Shown here one piece after another: positions 1 through 5,170 of a stretch of DNA of 5,170 bases (position 1 is the stretch's first letter; each line of letters begins with the position of its first letter). The stretch comes from Micrococcales bacterium (GTDB lineage: Bacteria; Actinomycetota; Actinomycetes; Actinomycetales; Dermatophilaceae): the NCBI GenBank assembly GCA_003132125.1, contig PKWT01000439.1, positions 1,181-6,350 on the forward strand. The letters run 5' to 3'. Below the pieces are notes generated by a model. That model worked only from the letters and a program-made list of their open reading frames with translations. It was not told the DNA's origin and did no database searches. Position numbers and translations under genes: made by a program.

Positions 1-588
1 GCGCTGATCGGTACTCCGCTCGCATGGCTCTTGGCCCGGTCGACGCACCGCGCGACTCCGTGGCTGCGAGCGCTGGTGACGGTCCCCCTGGTGTTGCCGC
101 CGGTCGTCGGCGGCGTGGCTCTGCTGATGGCGTACGGGCGCGAAGGTGTTGTGGGCAGAACGCTTCTCGAGGTCGCCGGGTGGTCCATACCGTTCACTCC
201 GGTGGCTGTCGTCTTCGCCGAGGTGTTCGTCGCCCTCCCCTTCTATGTCCTCGCCGTCGAAGGGGCCATGCAAGGGCTGGACCCCAGGTATGACGGGTTG
301 GCGGCCACGCTCGGAGCCTCGCCGTGGCGAACCTTCCGAACGGTCGTCGTGCCCATGGTGGCCCCGGGCATCGCCAGTGGCGCAGCGCTGGCCTGGGCCC
401 GCGCGCTGGGAGAGTTCGGTGCCACGATCACTTTCGCAGGCAACTTCCCCGGGCGTACCCAGACCGCTCCGCTCGCCGTCTACGTGGCCCTCGAAAGCGA
501 CCCGCAAGCGGCCATCGCGCTCAGTCTCGTCATGCTGCTGATCAGCGTCGTCATCCTCGGCGCGCTGCGCGGGCGGTGGCTGCGTTGA
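1..588 (+). CDS. modB: Molybdate ABC transporter permease ModB (5' end missing)
   Basis: Inner-membrane permease of the molybdate importer, pairing with ModC to pass molybdate delivered by ModA. The frame is open from base 1, so the start lies outside the window; 195 C-terminal residues are visible. The fragment begins ALIGTPLAWLLAR, which fits the N-terminal third of ModB. Hydrophobic segments lie at about fragment residues 21-41, 61-85, 118-135 and 166-184. The PLVLPPVV stretch is characteristic of ModB. The cytoplasmic EAA loop that docks onto the ATPase is at about 98-118 (DGLAATLGASPWRTF, then VVVP), and the following GEFGATITFAGN stretch is typical of molybdate/sulfate-type permeases. 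The stop overlaps the start region of modC, implying one transcript and coupled translation. Motif content makes the family assignment firm; tungstate as an alternative substrate cannot be excluded. Confidence 0.94.
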   Translation, partial: ALIGTPLAWLLARSTHRATPWLRALVTVPLVLPPVVGGVALLMAYGREGVVGRTLLEVAGWSIPFTPVAVVFAEVFVALPFYVLAVEGAMQGLDPRYDGLAATLGASPWRTFRTVVVPMVAPGIASGAALAWARALGEFGATITFAGNFPGRTQTAPLAVYVALESDPQAAIALSLVMLLISVVILGALRGRWLR

Positions 589-1670
589 GTCTCCAGACGC
601 ACGCGACGGGTCTCCGGGCCGACGTCCGGCTCACCCGCGGCATGCTCCAGCTGGGCATCGAGCTCAGCGCCCGCCCGGGTCAGATCGTGGCTGTCCTCGG
701 ACCGAACGGCTCAGGCAAGACCACGCTCCTGCACACCCTGGCAGGCCTGATTCGCCTGCAGCACGGGCAGATTGAAGTAGCCGGCTCCGTGTGGGACAGC
801 CCTGCGGACAACGTCTGGCTGAGTCCCGAGCAGCGCCGGACCGGCCTTGTCGTGGCAGACCACCTGCTCTTTCCCCATCTCAGCGTCATCGACAACGTGG
901 GCTTCGGCCCTCGGTCGCGGGGTGTCCCAAAGGCCGAAGCCCGAGCGCGTGCCGGCATCGAGCTAGACGCCGTGGGCCTCGGCGGACACCTCGAGGTCCG
1001 ACCCGGCGAGCTGTCTTCAGGTCAGGCCCAACGGGTCGCCCTCGCCAGGGCTCTGGCCACCGACCCCGCGCTGCTGCTGCTCGATGAACCGTTGTCGGCG
1101 CTCGACCCGACGACGCGTGCGCAGACCCGGGCCGACCTGGGCGTCCGGCTTCGCGCATTCAGCGGCGTCACCATCATGGTGACCCATGACCCGCTCGACG
1201 CCCTGTCCCTGGCTGATCGACTGGTGTTCATCGAGGCCGGCGAACTGGTCCAGGAGGGAACGCCGCAAGACGTGATCGCCCGGCCCCGTGACGCGTACGT
1301 GGCACAGGTCGTCGGGCTCAACTTCCTTCGAGGGCAGCGAGCCGGTGACCAACAGGTGGATGTCGGAGGAACCATCGTCGTGGCGCCCCATATCCCTGCC
1401 GGTGGATCAGGCGGCTCGGTCTGCGTGACCATCCCGCCGTCGGCCGTCGCCCTCTACCGGACCCGCCCCGACGGCTCACCGCGCAACACCTGGCCGGTCA
1501 CCGTCAGCGACGTCCAGCTCATCGGCCAGACGGCAAGGGTGATCCTTGACGGTCCGTTCATCCTGGCCGCCGAGGTCACCGCAGGAGCCGTTGCCGACCT
1601 CCGGCTGGGCGTGGGTCAGGAGCTGTGGGCCACCGTGAAGGCGACCGAGGTCAGCGTCTATCCGGCGTGA
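576..1670 (+). CDS. modC: Molybdate ABC transporter ATP-binding protein ModC
   Basis: Cytoplasmic ATPase that powers molybdate import through ModB. With the GTG start chosen it has 364 residues, the usual ModC length. Walker A is GPNGSGKTT at 42-50, the signature LSSGQ at 146-150, Walker B LLLLDEP at 166-172 with catalytic Glu171, the D-loop SALD at 174-177 and the H-loop His204. After the nucleotide domain (to about 245) comes a C-terminal region whose last 80 residues look like a single TOBE/Mop oxyanion-binding domain. The segment LVVADHLLFPHLS (91-103) aligns with the Q-loop, normally VFQD, but has Ala94 in place of glutamine. The start is uncertain: GTG at 576 overlaps modB by 13 bases, while TTG at 585 overlaps the modB stop as TTGA; neither has a strong ribosome binding site. 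The frame runs open further upstream only because it lies inside modB. Confidence 0.94.
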   Translation: MAALSLQTHATGLRADVRLTRGMLQLGIELSARPGQIVAVLGPNGSGKTTLLHTLAGLIRLQHGQIEVAGSVWDSPADNVWLSPEQRRTGLVVADHLLFPHLSVIDNVGFGPRSRGVPKAEARARAGIELDAVGLGGHLEVRPGELSSGQAQRVALARALATDPALLLLDEPLSALDPTTRAQTRADLGVRLRAFSGVTIMVTHDPLDALSLADRLVFIEAGELVQEGTPQDVIARPRDAYVAQVVGLNFLRGQRAGDQQVDVGGTIVVAPHIPAGGSGGSVCVTIPPSAVALYRTRPDGSPRNTWPVTVSDVQLIGQTARVILDGPFILAAEVTAGAVADLRLGVGQELWATVKATEVSVYPA

Positions 1671-1686
1671 CGATGACTGAGCAACT

Positions 1687-1747
1687 CGTGAAGTCGCAAA
1701 GAACGCTGCTCCGGGGGCCTCGGAACAGCATTCTTTGCGACTTCACG
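1687..1747. terminator. Very long hairpin between convergent modC and ltaE
   Basis: Arms 1687-1713 and 1721-1747 pair over 27 positions with a 7-base loop (1714-1720). Only two positions fail, 1704/1730 and 1709/1725, both C against A on the + strand. In a minus-strand transcript these become G.U pairs, so the hairpin is fully paired in RNA from ltaE and slightly weaker in RNA from modC. It starts 17 bases after the modC stop and ends 14 bases from the ltaE stop, so a shared bidirectional terminator or 3'-end stabiliser is the natural reading. No clear T-tract follows on either strand, and the stem is much longer than most intrinsic terminators. It could instead be a copy of a dispersed palindromic repeat. 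Confidence 0.75.
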
Positions 1748-1761
1748 GTGGGTGGTCGGGG

Positions 1762-2868
1762 CTATTCCTGCCGCTTGGTCGCCATCTCGGCCTTGAGCGC
1801 GGCGACAAACCCGTCGACGTCCACCTCGGTGGTGTCGAACGACGTCATCCACCGGACCTCGCCGGTCTTCTCGTCCCACACATAGAACGGGTAGCGCGTC
1901 TGCAGGCGCTCGGTCACCGCTGGGGGCAGGACCGCGAAGACCGCGTTGGCCTCGACCGGTCTCTGCACCTCGACCCCGTCGACATCACGGACGGCGGTCT
2001 CGAGCCGAACCGCCATAGCGTTCGCGTGGCTCGCATTGCGGAGCCACAGATCGCCGGACAGCAGTGCATCGAACTGGGCTGACACGAAGCGCATCTTGGA
2101 TGCCAGCTGCATCGAGAACTTGCGCAGGAACGCCATCCCGCTGACCGCCTCGGCGTTGAGGACGACGATGCACTCACCGAGCATCAGCCCGTTCTTGGTG
2201 CCACCGAACGAGATGACGTCGACGCCGACGTCGGTGGTGAACGCCCGCAACGGAACGCCCAGTGCCGCGGCGGCATTCGAGATCCGGGCGCCGTCGAGAT
2301 GCACAAGCATGTCGTGCCGGTGGGCGTGCTCGACGATCGCTGCGATCTCGTCCACCGAGTAGCGCGTCCCGAGCTCGGTGCTCTGTGTGATCGAGACGAC
2401 CCTGGGCTGAGCCCTGTGCTCATTGCCCCACCCCCACGCCTGCAGGTCGACCAGCTCGGGGGTGAGCTTGCCCAGCGGGGTCGGGATGGCCAGCAGCTTC
2501 AGGCCGCCGACCCGCTCGGGAGCGCCGCACTCATCGACGTTGATGTGCGCGGACTCGGCGCAGATGACCGCATCCCAGCGCTCGGTCATCGCCTGCAGCG
2601 AGATGACGTTGGCGCCGGTCCCGTTGAAGACGGGGTATGCCGTGGCGGCGTCACCGAAGTGCTGCTGGAAGACGCTCTGCAGGCGCTGCGTGTAGATGTC
2701 GGCGCCGTAGGCCACCTGGTGTCCACCGTTGGCCCGGGCGATGGCCTCGAGGATCTCAGGGTGGATCCCGGCGTAGTTGTCGCTGGCGAATCCTCGGGCT
2801 TCGGGGTCGTGCAGAGGTGACGCGTTCACAGGCGTTGTCCGTTCAGCTCGGGGGCTGGTATGAGCCAC
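1762..2868 (-). CDS. ltaE: Low-specificity L-threonine aldolase (PLP-dependent)
   Basis: Fold-type I PLP enzyme of the beta-eliminating lyase/threonine aldolase family, expected to cleave L-threonine or L-allo-threonine to glycine and acetaldehyde in the cytoplasm. With the GTG at 2868 it has 368 residues. Visible motifs are FASDNYAGIHPE (27-38), HQVAYG (50-55), the phosphate-binding NGTGAN (82-87), His108 in ESAHIN at the place of the PLP-stacking histidine, HLDGAR (190-195) with Asp192 for the pyridine nitrogen, and SFGGTKNG with the Schiff-base Lys225. The start is doubtful. An AAAGGA on the minus strand (2887-2892) lies 18 bases upstream, too far for an ordinary ribosome site. GTG at 2829 would give 355 residues beginning MNASPLHDP, closer to where family members usually begin. 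It is monocistronic here, convergent with modC and divergent from the acyl-CoA dehydrogenase. Stereospecificity cannot be read from sequence. Confidence 0.93.
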   Translation of the reverse strand: MAHTSPRAERTTPVNASPLHDPEARGFASDNYAGIHPEILEAIARANGGHQVAYGADIYTQRLQSVFQQHFGDAATAYPVFNGTGANVISLQAMTERWDAVICAESAHINVDECGAPERVGGLKLLAIPTPLGKLTPELVDLQAWGWGNEHRAQPRVVSITQSTELGTRYSVDEIAAIVEHAHRHDMLVHLDGARISNAAAALGVPLRAFTTDVGVDVISFGGTKNGLMLGECIVVLNAEAVSGMAFLRKFSMQLASKMRFVSAQFDALLSGDLWLRNASHANAMAVRLETAVRDVDGVEVQRPVEANAVFAVLPPAVTERLQTRYPFYVWDEKTGEVRWMTSFDTTEVDVDGFVAALKAEMATKRQE

Positions 2869-2929
2869 ACGTGGTCGATGGTGTCGTCCTTTCGGAGAAG
2901 GTCCGGTCCGGGTGCGGTGGGCGGAGCCG

Positions 2930-2935
2930 TATCGT
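2930..2935 (+). promoter_or_regulatory. Candidate -10 box for a leaderless dehydrogenase mRNA
   Basis: TATCGT matches the actinobacterial -10 pattern TANNNT. Seven bases separate it from the A of the ATG at 2943, the spacing expected if transcription begins at the start codon. No convincing -35 hexamer is visible 16-19 bases upstream, which is common for actinobacterial promoters. The 74-base divergent gap must also hold the ltaE promoter, for which no clear -10 was found. Confidence 0.45.
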
Positions 2936-2942
2936 CTGCATC

Positions 2943-4094
2943 ATGCCAGCGGAACGCGTGATGCCCACCGAGGAGTCCCAGGACCTCATCGACCTGACGC
3001 GGGAGATCTGCGCCGACCAGCTCGCACCGAAGGTGGATGCCGCCGAGGAGGCTGCCGAGTTCCCGCGCGACACCTTCGCCCTTCTGGGCCGCTCAGGCCT
3101 GCTCTCCCTGCCGTACGCCGAGGAGCTCGGCGGCGGCGGCCAGCCGTATGAGGTCTACCTCCAGGTCGTCGAGGAGATCGCCGCCGCATGGATGAGCGTG
3201 GCCGTGGGCGTCTCGGTGCACTCGTTGACCTGCTTCCCGGTGGCCGAGTACGGCAGCGACCAGCAACGGGCGGACCTGCTCCCTGCAATGCTGAGCGGCC
3301 AGACCCTCGGCGCCTACTGCCTTTCCGAAGCCCAGGCCGGCAGCGACGTCTCCGCCATCTCCACCAGGGCAACCCCCACCCAGGATGGCTCGCAGTACAG
3401 CATCAAGGGCACCAAGGCCTGGATCTCGCACGCAGGCCATGCCGACTACTACACCGCGTTCGTCCGCACCGACGACCACCCGAGCAAGGGCCTGTCCTGT
3501 TTTGTCATTCCCGGCGACACCGAGGGCATCTCCTTCGGCGCGCCCGAGCGCAAGATGGGCCTGTCCTGCGACACCGTGCGCCAGGTCATCTTTGACGGAG
3601 CCCTCGTCGACAACGCCCGCCTGATCGGCGCACCTGGCTCGGGCATGTCTATCGCCCTTCACGCGCTCGACTCAGGCCGCCTCGGAATCGCCGCAGCCGC
3701 AACGGGTCTGGCGCAAGCAGCACTGGACGTGGCCGCGAAATACAGCAAGGAGCGCAAACAGTTCGGCAAAGCCATCAGCGAGTTCCAGGGCTTGTCGTTC
3801 CTGCTTGCTGACATGGAAGCCGCCGTGACATCAGCCCGCGCAACCTATCTGCATGCCGCTCGGCTCAAGGACGCCGGCAAGCCGTTCACCCGTCAGGCCG
3901 CGGTGGCCAAGCTCATCTGCACCGACGCGGCCATGAAGGTCACGACCGATGCGGTTCAGGTCCTCGGTGGCTACGGTTACACGCGTGACTTCCCCGTCGA
4001 GCGATACATGCGCGAGGCCAAGGTCACCCAGATCTTCGAAGGCACCAACCAGATCCAGCGCCTCGTCATCGCCCGCCAGCTGCTTCGCGGCTGA
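2943..4094 (+). CDS. Acyl-CoA dehydrogenase, short/branched-chain type
   Basis: FAD-dependent flavoenzyme introducing a trans-2,3 double bond into an acyl-CoA and passing electrons to electron-transfer flavoprotein. It has 383 residues, the standard length. The N-terminal helical domain spans about 10-120. The middle beta domain carries signature 1, CLSEAQAGSDVSA (126-138), and KAWISHAGHADYY for FAD contacts. The C-terminal helical domain has RKQFG (271-275) and signature 2 from Gln339 to Glu358, built on QVLGGYGYTRDFP. Glu366 in QIFEGTNQIQR sits where SCAD and MCAD-type enzymes keep the catalytic base. ATG at 2943 is chosen because it lies seven bases after a TANNNT box; ATG at 2961 (MPTEES) with a weak GGA upstream is the alternative. 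The frame is open further 5' but only as antisense of ltaE. The adjacent HSD10-like SDR argues for 2-methylbutyryl-CoA or a similar short acyl-CoA as substrate; this is inference. Confidence 0.95.
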   Translation: MPAERVMPTEESQDLIDLTREICADQLAPKVDAAEEAAEFPRDTFALLGRSGLLSLPYAEELGGGGQPYEVYLQVVEEIAAAWMSVAVGVSVHSLTCFPVAEYGSDQQRADLLPAMLSGQTLGAYCLSEAQAGSDVSAISTRATPTQDGSQYSIKGTKAWISHAGHADYYTAFVRTDDHPSKGLSCFVIPGDTEGISFGAPERKMGLSCDTVRQVIFDGALVDNARLIGAPGSGMSIALHALDSGRLGIAAAATGLAQAALDVAAKYSKERKQFGKAISEFQGLSFLLADMEAAVTSARATYLHAARLKDAGKPFTRQAAVAKLICTDAAMKVTTDAVQVLGGYGYTRDFPVERYMREAKVTQIFEGTNQIQRLVIARQLLRG

Positions 4095-4105
4095 CCCGTC
4101 TTCCT

Positions 4106-4110
4106 AGGAG
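4106..4110 (+). promoter_or_regulatory. Ribosome binding site fixing the TTG start of the SDR
   Basis: AGGAG ends six bases before the TTG at 4117. It is the best Shine-Dalgarno sequence in the window and supports a TTG start, since no in-frame ATG or GTG lies nearby. It is within the 22-base gap after the dehydrogenase stop, so the two genes are likely cotranscribed. Confidence 0.85.
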
Positions 4111-4116
4111 AAACCC

Positions 4117-4881
4117 TTGCAGATCAATGCTTCCACGGTCGCGCTCGTCACCGGTGGCGCCTCCGGCCTGGGTGAGTCCACGACACGCCGTCTGCACGCT
4201 GGCGGTGCCTCGGTCGTCATCATCGACCTGCCCTCGTCCGCCGGCCTGGACGTGGCTGCAGAGCTCGGCGACCGTGTCCGCTTCAGCCCTGCCGACGTGC
4301 GCGACGAGGCCCAGGTGCAGGCCGCGATCGCCGCAGCCCATGAGCTCGGCGACCTGCGGATCGTGGTCAACTGCGCGGGCATCGGAACACCCGGCCGGAT
4401 CGTCGGTCGCAAGGGCCCGATGGACCTCGAGTCCTTCCGGAACGTCATCGACATCAACCTGATCGGCACCTTCAACGTCGTGCGCCTGGCGGCCGCGGCC
4501 ATGCTCGAGAACGAGCCAGTCGACGGAGACCGCGGGGTCATCGTGATGACGGCGTCCATCGCCGCATACGACGGGCAGATCGGGCAGGCCGCGTATGCCG
4601 CGTCCAAGGGGGGCATCGTCGCCCTCACGCTCTCAGCCGCGCGAGATCTCGCCGACAAGCTCATCCGGGTCGTGACCATCGCGCCGGGGACGTTCGCGAC
4701 ACCGATGTTGGCCGGACTGCCGGATGAGGCAACCGCGGTCCTCGAGGCTCAGGTGCCTCACCCCTCGCGACTGGGCCGGCCCCCGGAGTATGCCTCGCTG
4801 GTCGCCCACATCGTCGACAACGGCATGCTCAACGGTGAGGTCATCCGGCTCGACGGCGCCCTGCGGATGCCCCCGCGCTGA
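4117..4881 (+). CDS. SDR, 3-hydroxyacyl-CoA / 3-hydroxy-2-methylbutyryl-CoA dehydrogenase (HSD10-like)
   Basis: NAD-dependent classical short-chain dehydrogenase of 254 residues. The cofactor loop TGGASGLG is at 12-19, and Asp37 in VIIDLP at the end of the second strand favours NAD over NADP. NCAG is at 85-88. The catalytic residues are Ser147 (MTASIAAYDGQ), Tyr160 and Lys164 (AAYAASKGG); their 13 and 4 residue spacings equal those of human HSD10. APGTFATPML and the C-terminal GEVIRLDGALRM also match the HSD10/type II 3-hydroxyacyl-CoA dehydrogenase group. The expected reaction is oxidation of 2-methyl-3-hydroxybutyryl-CoA, or 3-hydroxybutyryl-CoA, to the 3-keto compound. It follows the acyl-CoA dehydrogenase by 22 bases; together they would supply steps before and after an enoyl-CoA hydratase in isoleucine or short-chain fatty acid breakdown. 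Hydroxysteroid activity is possible in this family, so the exact substrate is open. Confidence 0.94.
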   Translation: MQINASTVALVTGGASGLGESTTRRLHAGGASVVIIDLPSSAGLDVAAELGDRVRFSPADVRDEAQVQAAIAAAHELGDLRIVVNCAGIGTPGRIVGRKGPMDLESFRNVIDINLIGTFNVVRLAAAAMLENEPVDGDRGVIVMTASIAAYDGQIGQAAYAASKGGIVALTLSAARDLADKLIRVVTIAPGTFATPMLAGLPDEATAVLEAQVPHPSRLGRPPEYASLVAHIVDNGMLNGEVIRLDGALRMPPR

Positions 4882-4943
4882 CGTCGGCCGGTGGCGGTGC
4901 CGCACCTGGTGCGAAGGCATCTCCGGTGGGTCCGTTCGACCTC

Positions 4944-4972
4944 TTGCGAACGTGTCCAACACGGCGTAGAAC
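4944..4972 (+). promoter_or_regulatory. Possible promoter for the 3' structured RNA, with internal palindrome
   Basis: TTGCGA (4944-4949) and TAGAAC (4967-4972) are 17 bases apart, giving a predicted start near 4978-4980, where the first GNRA hairpin begins. The -10 lacks the normally conserved last T, so the call is weak. The spacer holds CGTGT-CCA-ACACG (4951-4963), a perfect 5-bp inverted repeat that could be an operator or a hairpin. Bases 4882-4943, after the SDR stop, show nothing recognisable apart from a 5-bp inverted repeat, GTTCG (4934-4938) with CGAAC (4947-4951). Confidence 0.3.
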
Positions 4973-4977
4973 AAAAG

Positions 4978-5160
4978 GTACGCACCCGGTAACGGGCAGC
5001 GTCGACGGACAGTAAACGAGGTCCTGCAGCCAGCGGGGGAACCCGCTGAACCCGCCCGTGACGGGGCGTGGGGATCCTGCCGCACTGTCCGGCCAGTCGG
5101 GGAGTGTCACACCCAGACAAAGATGAGGCCCCGCCAACTCATACTTGGCGGGGTCTCCTC
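4978..5160 (+). ncRNA. Candidate structured RNA of unknown class
   Basis: No credible protein gene covers this stretch, but it folds by eye into several helices. Hairpin A pairs 4980-4983 with 4999-5002 and 4985-4988 with 4993-4996 around a GTAA tetraloop. An 8-bp long-range helix joins CGGACAGT (5006-5013) to ACTGTCCG (5084-5091). Inside it, AGGTCC (5019-5024) pairs with 5072-5078 with one bulged base. Two hairpins lie within that: CAGCGGG/CCCGCTG (5031-5037/5042-5048) closing a GGAA tetraloop, and CGCCC/GGGCG (5053-5057/5064-5068). A terminator-like stem follows at 5125-5157. Both tetraloops are GNRA only on the + strand, which sets the likely direction. It matches no riboswitch or RNA family I recognise; it may be an sRNA or the leader of a gene beyond the edge. 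Confidence 0.38.
5125..5157 (+). terminator. Intrinsic terminator-like hairpin
   Basis: Stem 5125-5137 pairs with 5145-5157 over 13 positions around the loop CTCATAC. One pair (5128/5154) is G.U in + strand RNA and would be a C.A mismatch in minus-strand RNA, favouring + strand use. What follows on the + strand is pyrimidine-rich (CTCCTCATTCAT from about 5155) rather than a clean T-tract. On the minus strand the flank reads ATCTTTGTCT, so bidirectional action for a gene entering from the right is possible. It would end the SDR operon transcript, the candidate RNA, or both. Confidence 0.72.
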
Positions 5161-5170
5161 ATTCATAGCG

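Noticed and set aside
324..575. Upstream extension of the modC frame
   Set aside because: It lies wholly inside modB in another frame and its translation is arginine-rich with no ModC similarity; the ATPase domain begins after about 600.
1673..1885. Small ORF starting ATG at 1673 after modC (MTEQLVKSQRT)
   Set aside because: It reads through the long hairpin and then antisense to ltaE; no ribosome site and no recognisable protein pattern.
2901..2910. Tandem GTCCG GTCCG in the divergent promoter gap
   Set aside because: Only two short copies in GC-rich DNA, with no symmetry typical of an operator.
2637..2942. N-terminal extension of the acyl-CoA dehydrogenase frame
   Set aside because: It is antisense to ltaE, arginine-rich, and adds about 100 residues that the family does not have.
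3093..3662. Minus-strand 189-codon ORF opposite the acyl-CoA dehydrogenase
   Set aside because: An antisense shadow produced by strong codon bias; the + strand carries both family signatures in frame.
4925..4945. tRNA T-arm-like GTTCGAC
   Set aside because: The flanking bases do not form a five-pair T-stem, and no acceptor, D or anticodon arm fits around it.
5040..5070. TPP riboswitch-like ACCCGCTGAACC
   Set aside because: The TPP aptamer needs an upstream GGGG element and CTGAGA before this segment and a specific tail after it; these are absent, and the segment is explained by the GGAA hairpin.
4981..5120. Cobalamin or c-di-AMP riboswitch
   Set aside because: Fragments such as GGGGGAACCC recall these classes, but the conserved boxes are missing or in the wrong order.
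4841..5137. Minus-strand 98-codon ORF across the final intergenic region
   Set aside because: It overlaps the conserved C-terminus of the SDR, has no recognisable motif, and its bases are better explained by RNA-like pairing.

Overview
The window is high-GC DNA with GTG and TTG starts, overlapping or tightly packed genes, and G/C-dominated third codon positions. This points to an actinobacterium (Actinomycetota); the sequence alone does not fix the family. It holds five protein genes in three transcription blocks and one intergenic region that looks more structured than spacer DNA should.

Block 1 (1-1670, + strand) is the end of a molybdate uptake operon. The membrane permease ModB is cut by the left window edge and overlaps the ATPase ModC, which ends in a molybdate-binding-type TOBE domain. 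The solute-binding protein ModA would be expected just upstream, outside the window. ModC keeps Walker A, signature, Walker B and H-loop motifs, but has alanine where the Q-loop glutamine is expected. A very long near-perfect hairpin (1687-1747) separates modC from the convergent ltaE.

Block 2 (1762-2868, - strand) is a low-specificity threonine aldolase (LtaE-like), a PLP enzyme that cleaves threonine or allo-threonine to glycine and acetaldehyde. Its start is ambiguous, with a possible short leader ORF ending on the alternative start.

Block 3 (2943-4881, + strand) is a two-gene operon transcribed divergently from ltaE. It encodes a short/branched-chain-type acyl-CoA dehydrogenase and an SDR of the HSD10 (3-hydroxy-2-methylbutyryl-CoA dehydrogenase) type. 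Together they could carry out two of the oxidations in isoleucine or short-chain acyl-CoA breakdown, with the hydratase and thiolase encoded elsewhere. A TANNNT box sits exactly seven bases before the dehydrogenase ATG, suggesting a leaderless mRNA.

The last 289 bases (4882-5170) have no credible protein gene. They contain a possible promoter, two hairpins with GNRA tetraloops on the + strand, nested long-range pairings and a final terminator-like hairpin. The best reading is an unidentified structured RNA of about 180 nt, either a free-standing sRNA or the leader of a gene beyond the right edge. This is the most interesting candidate in the window and was inferred by eye only.
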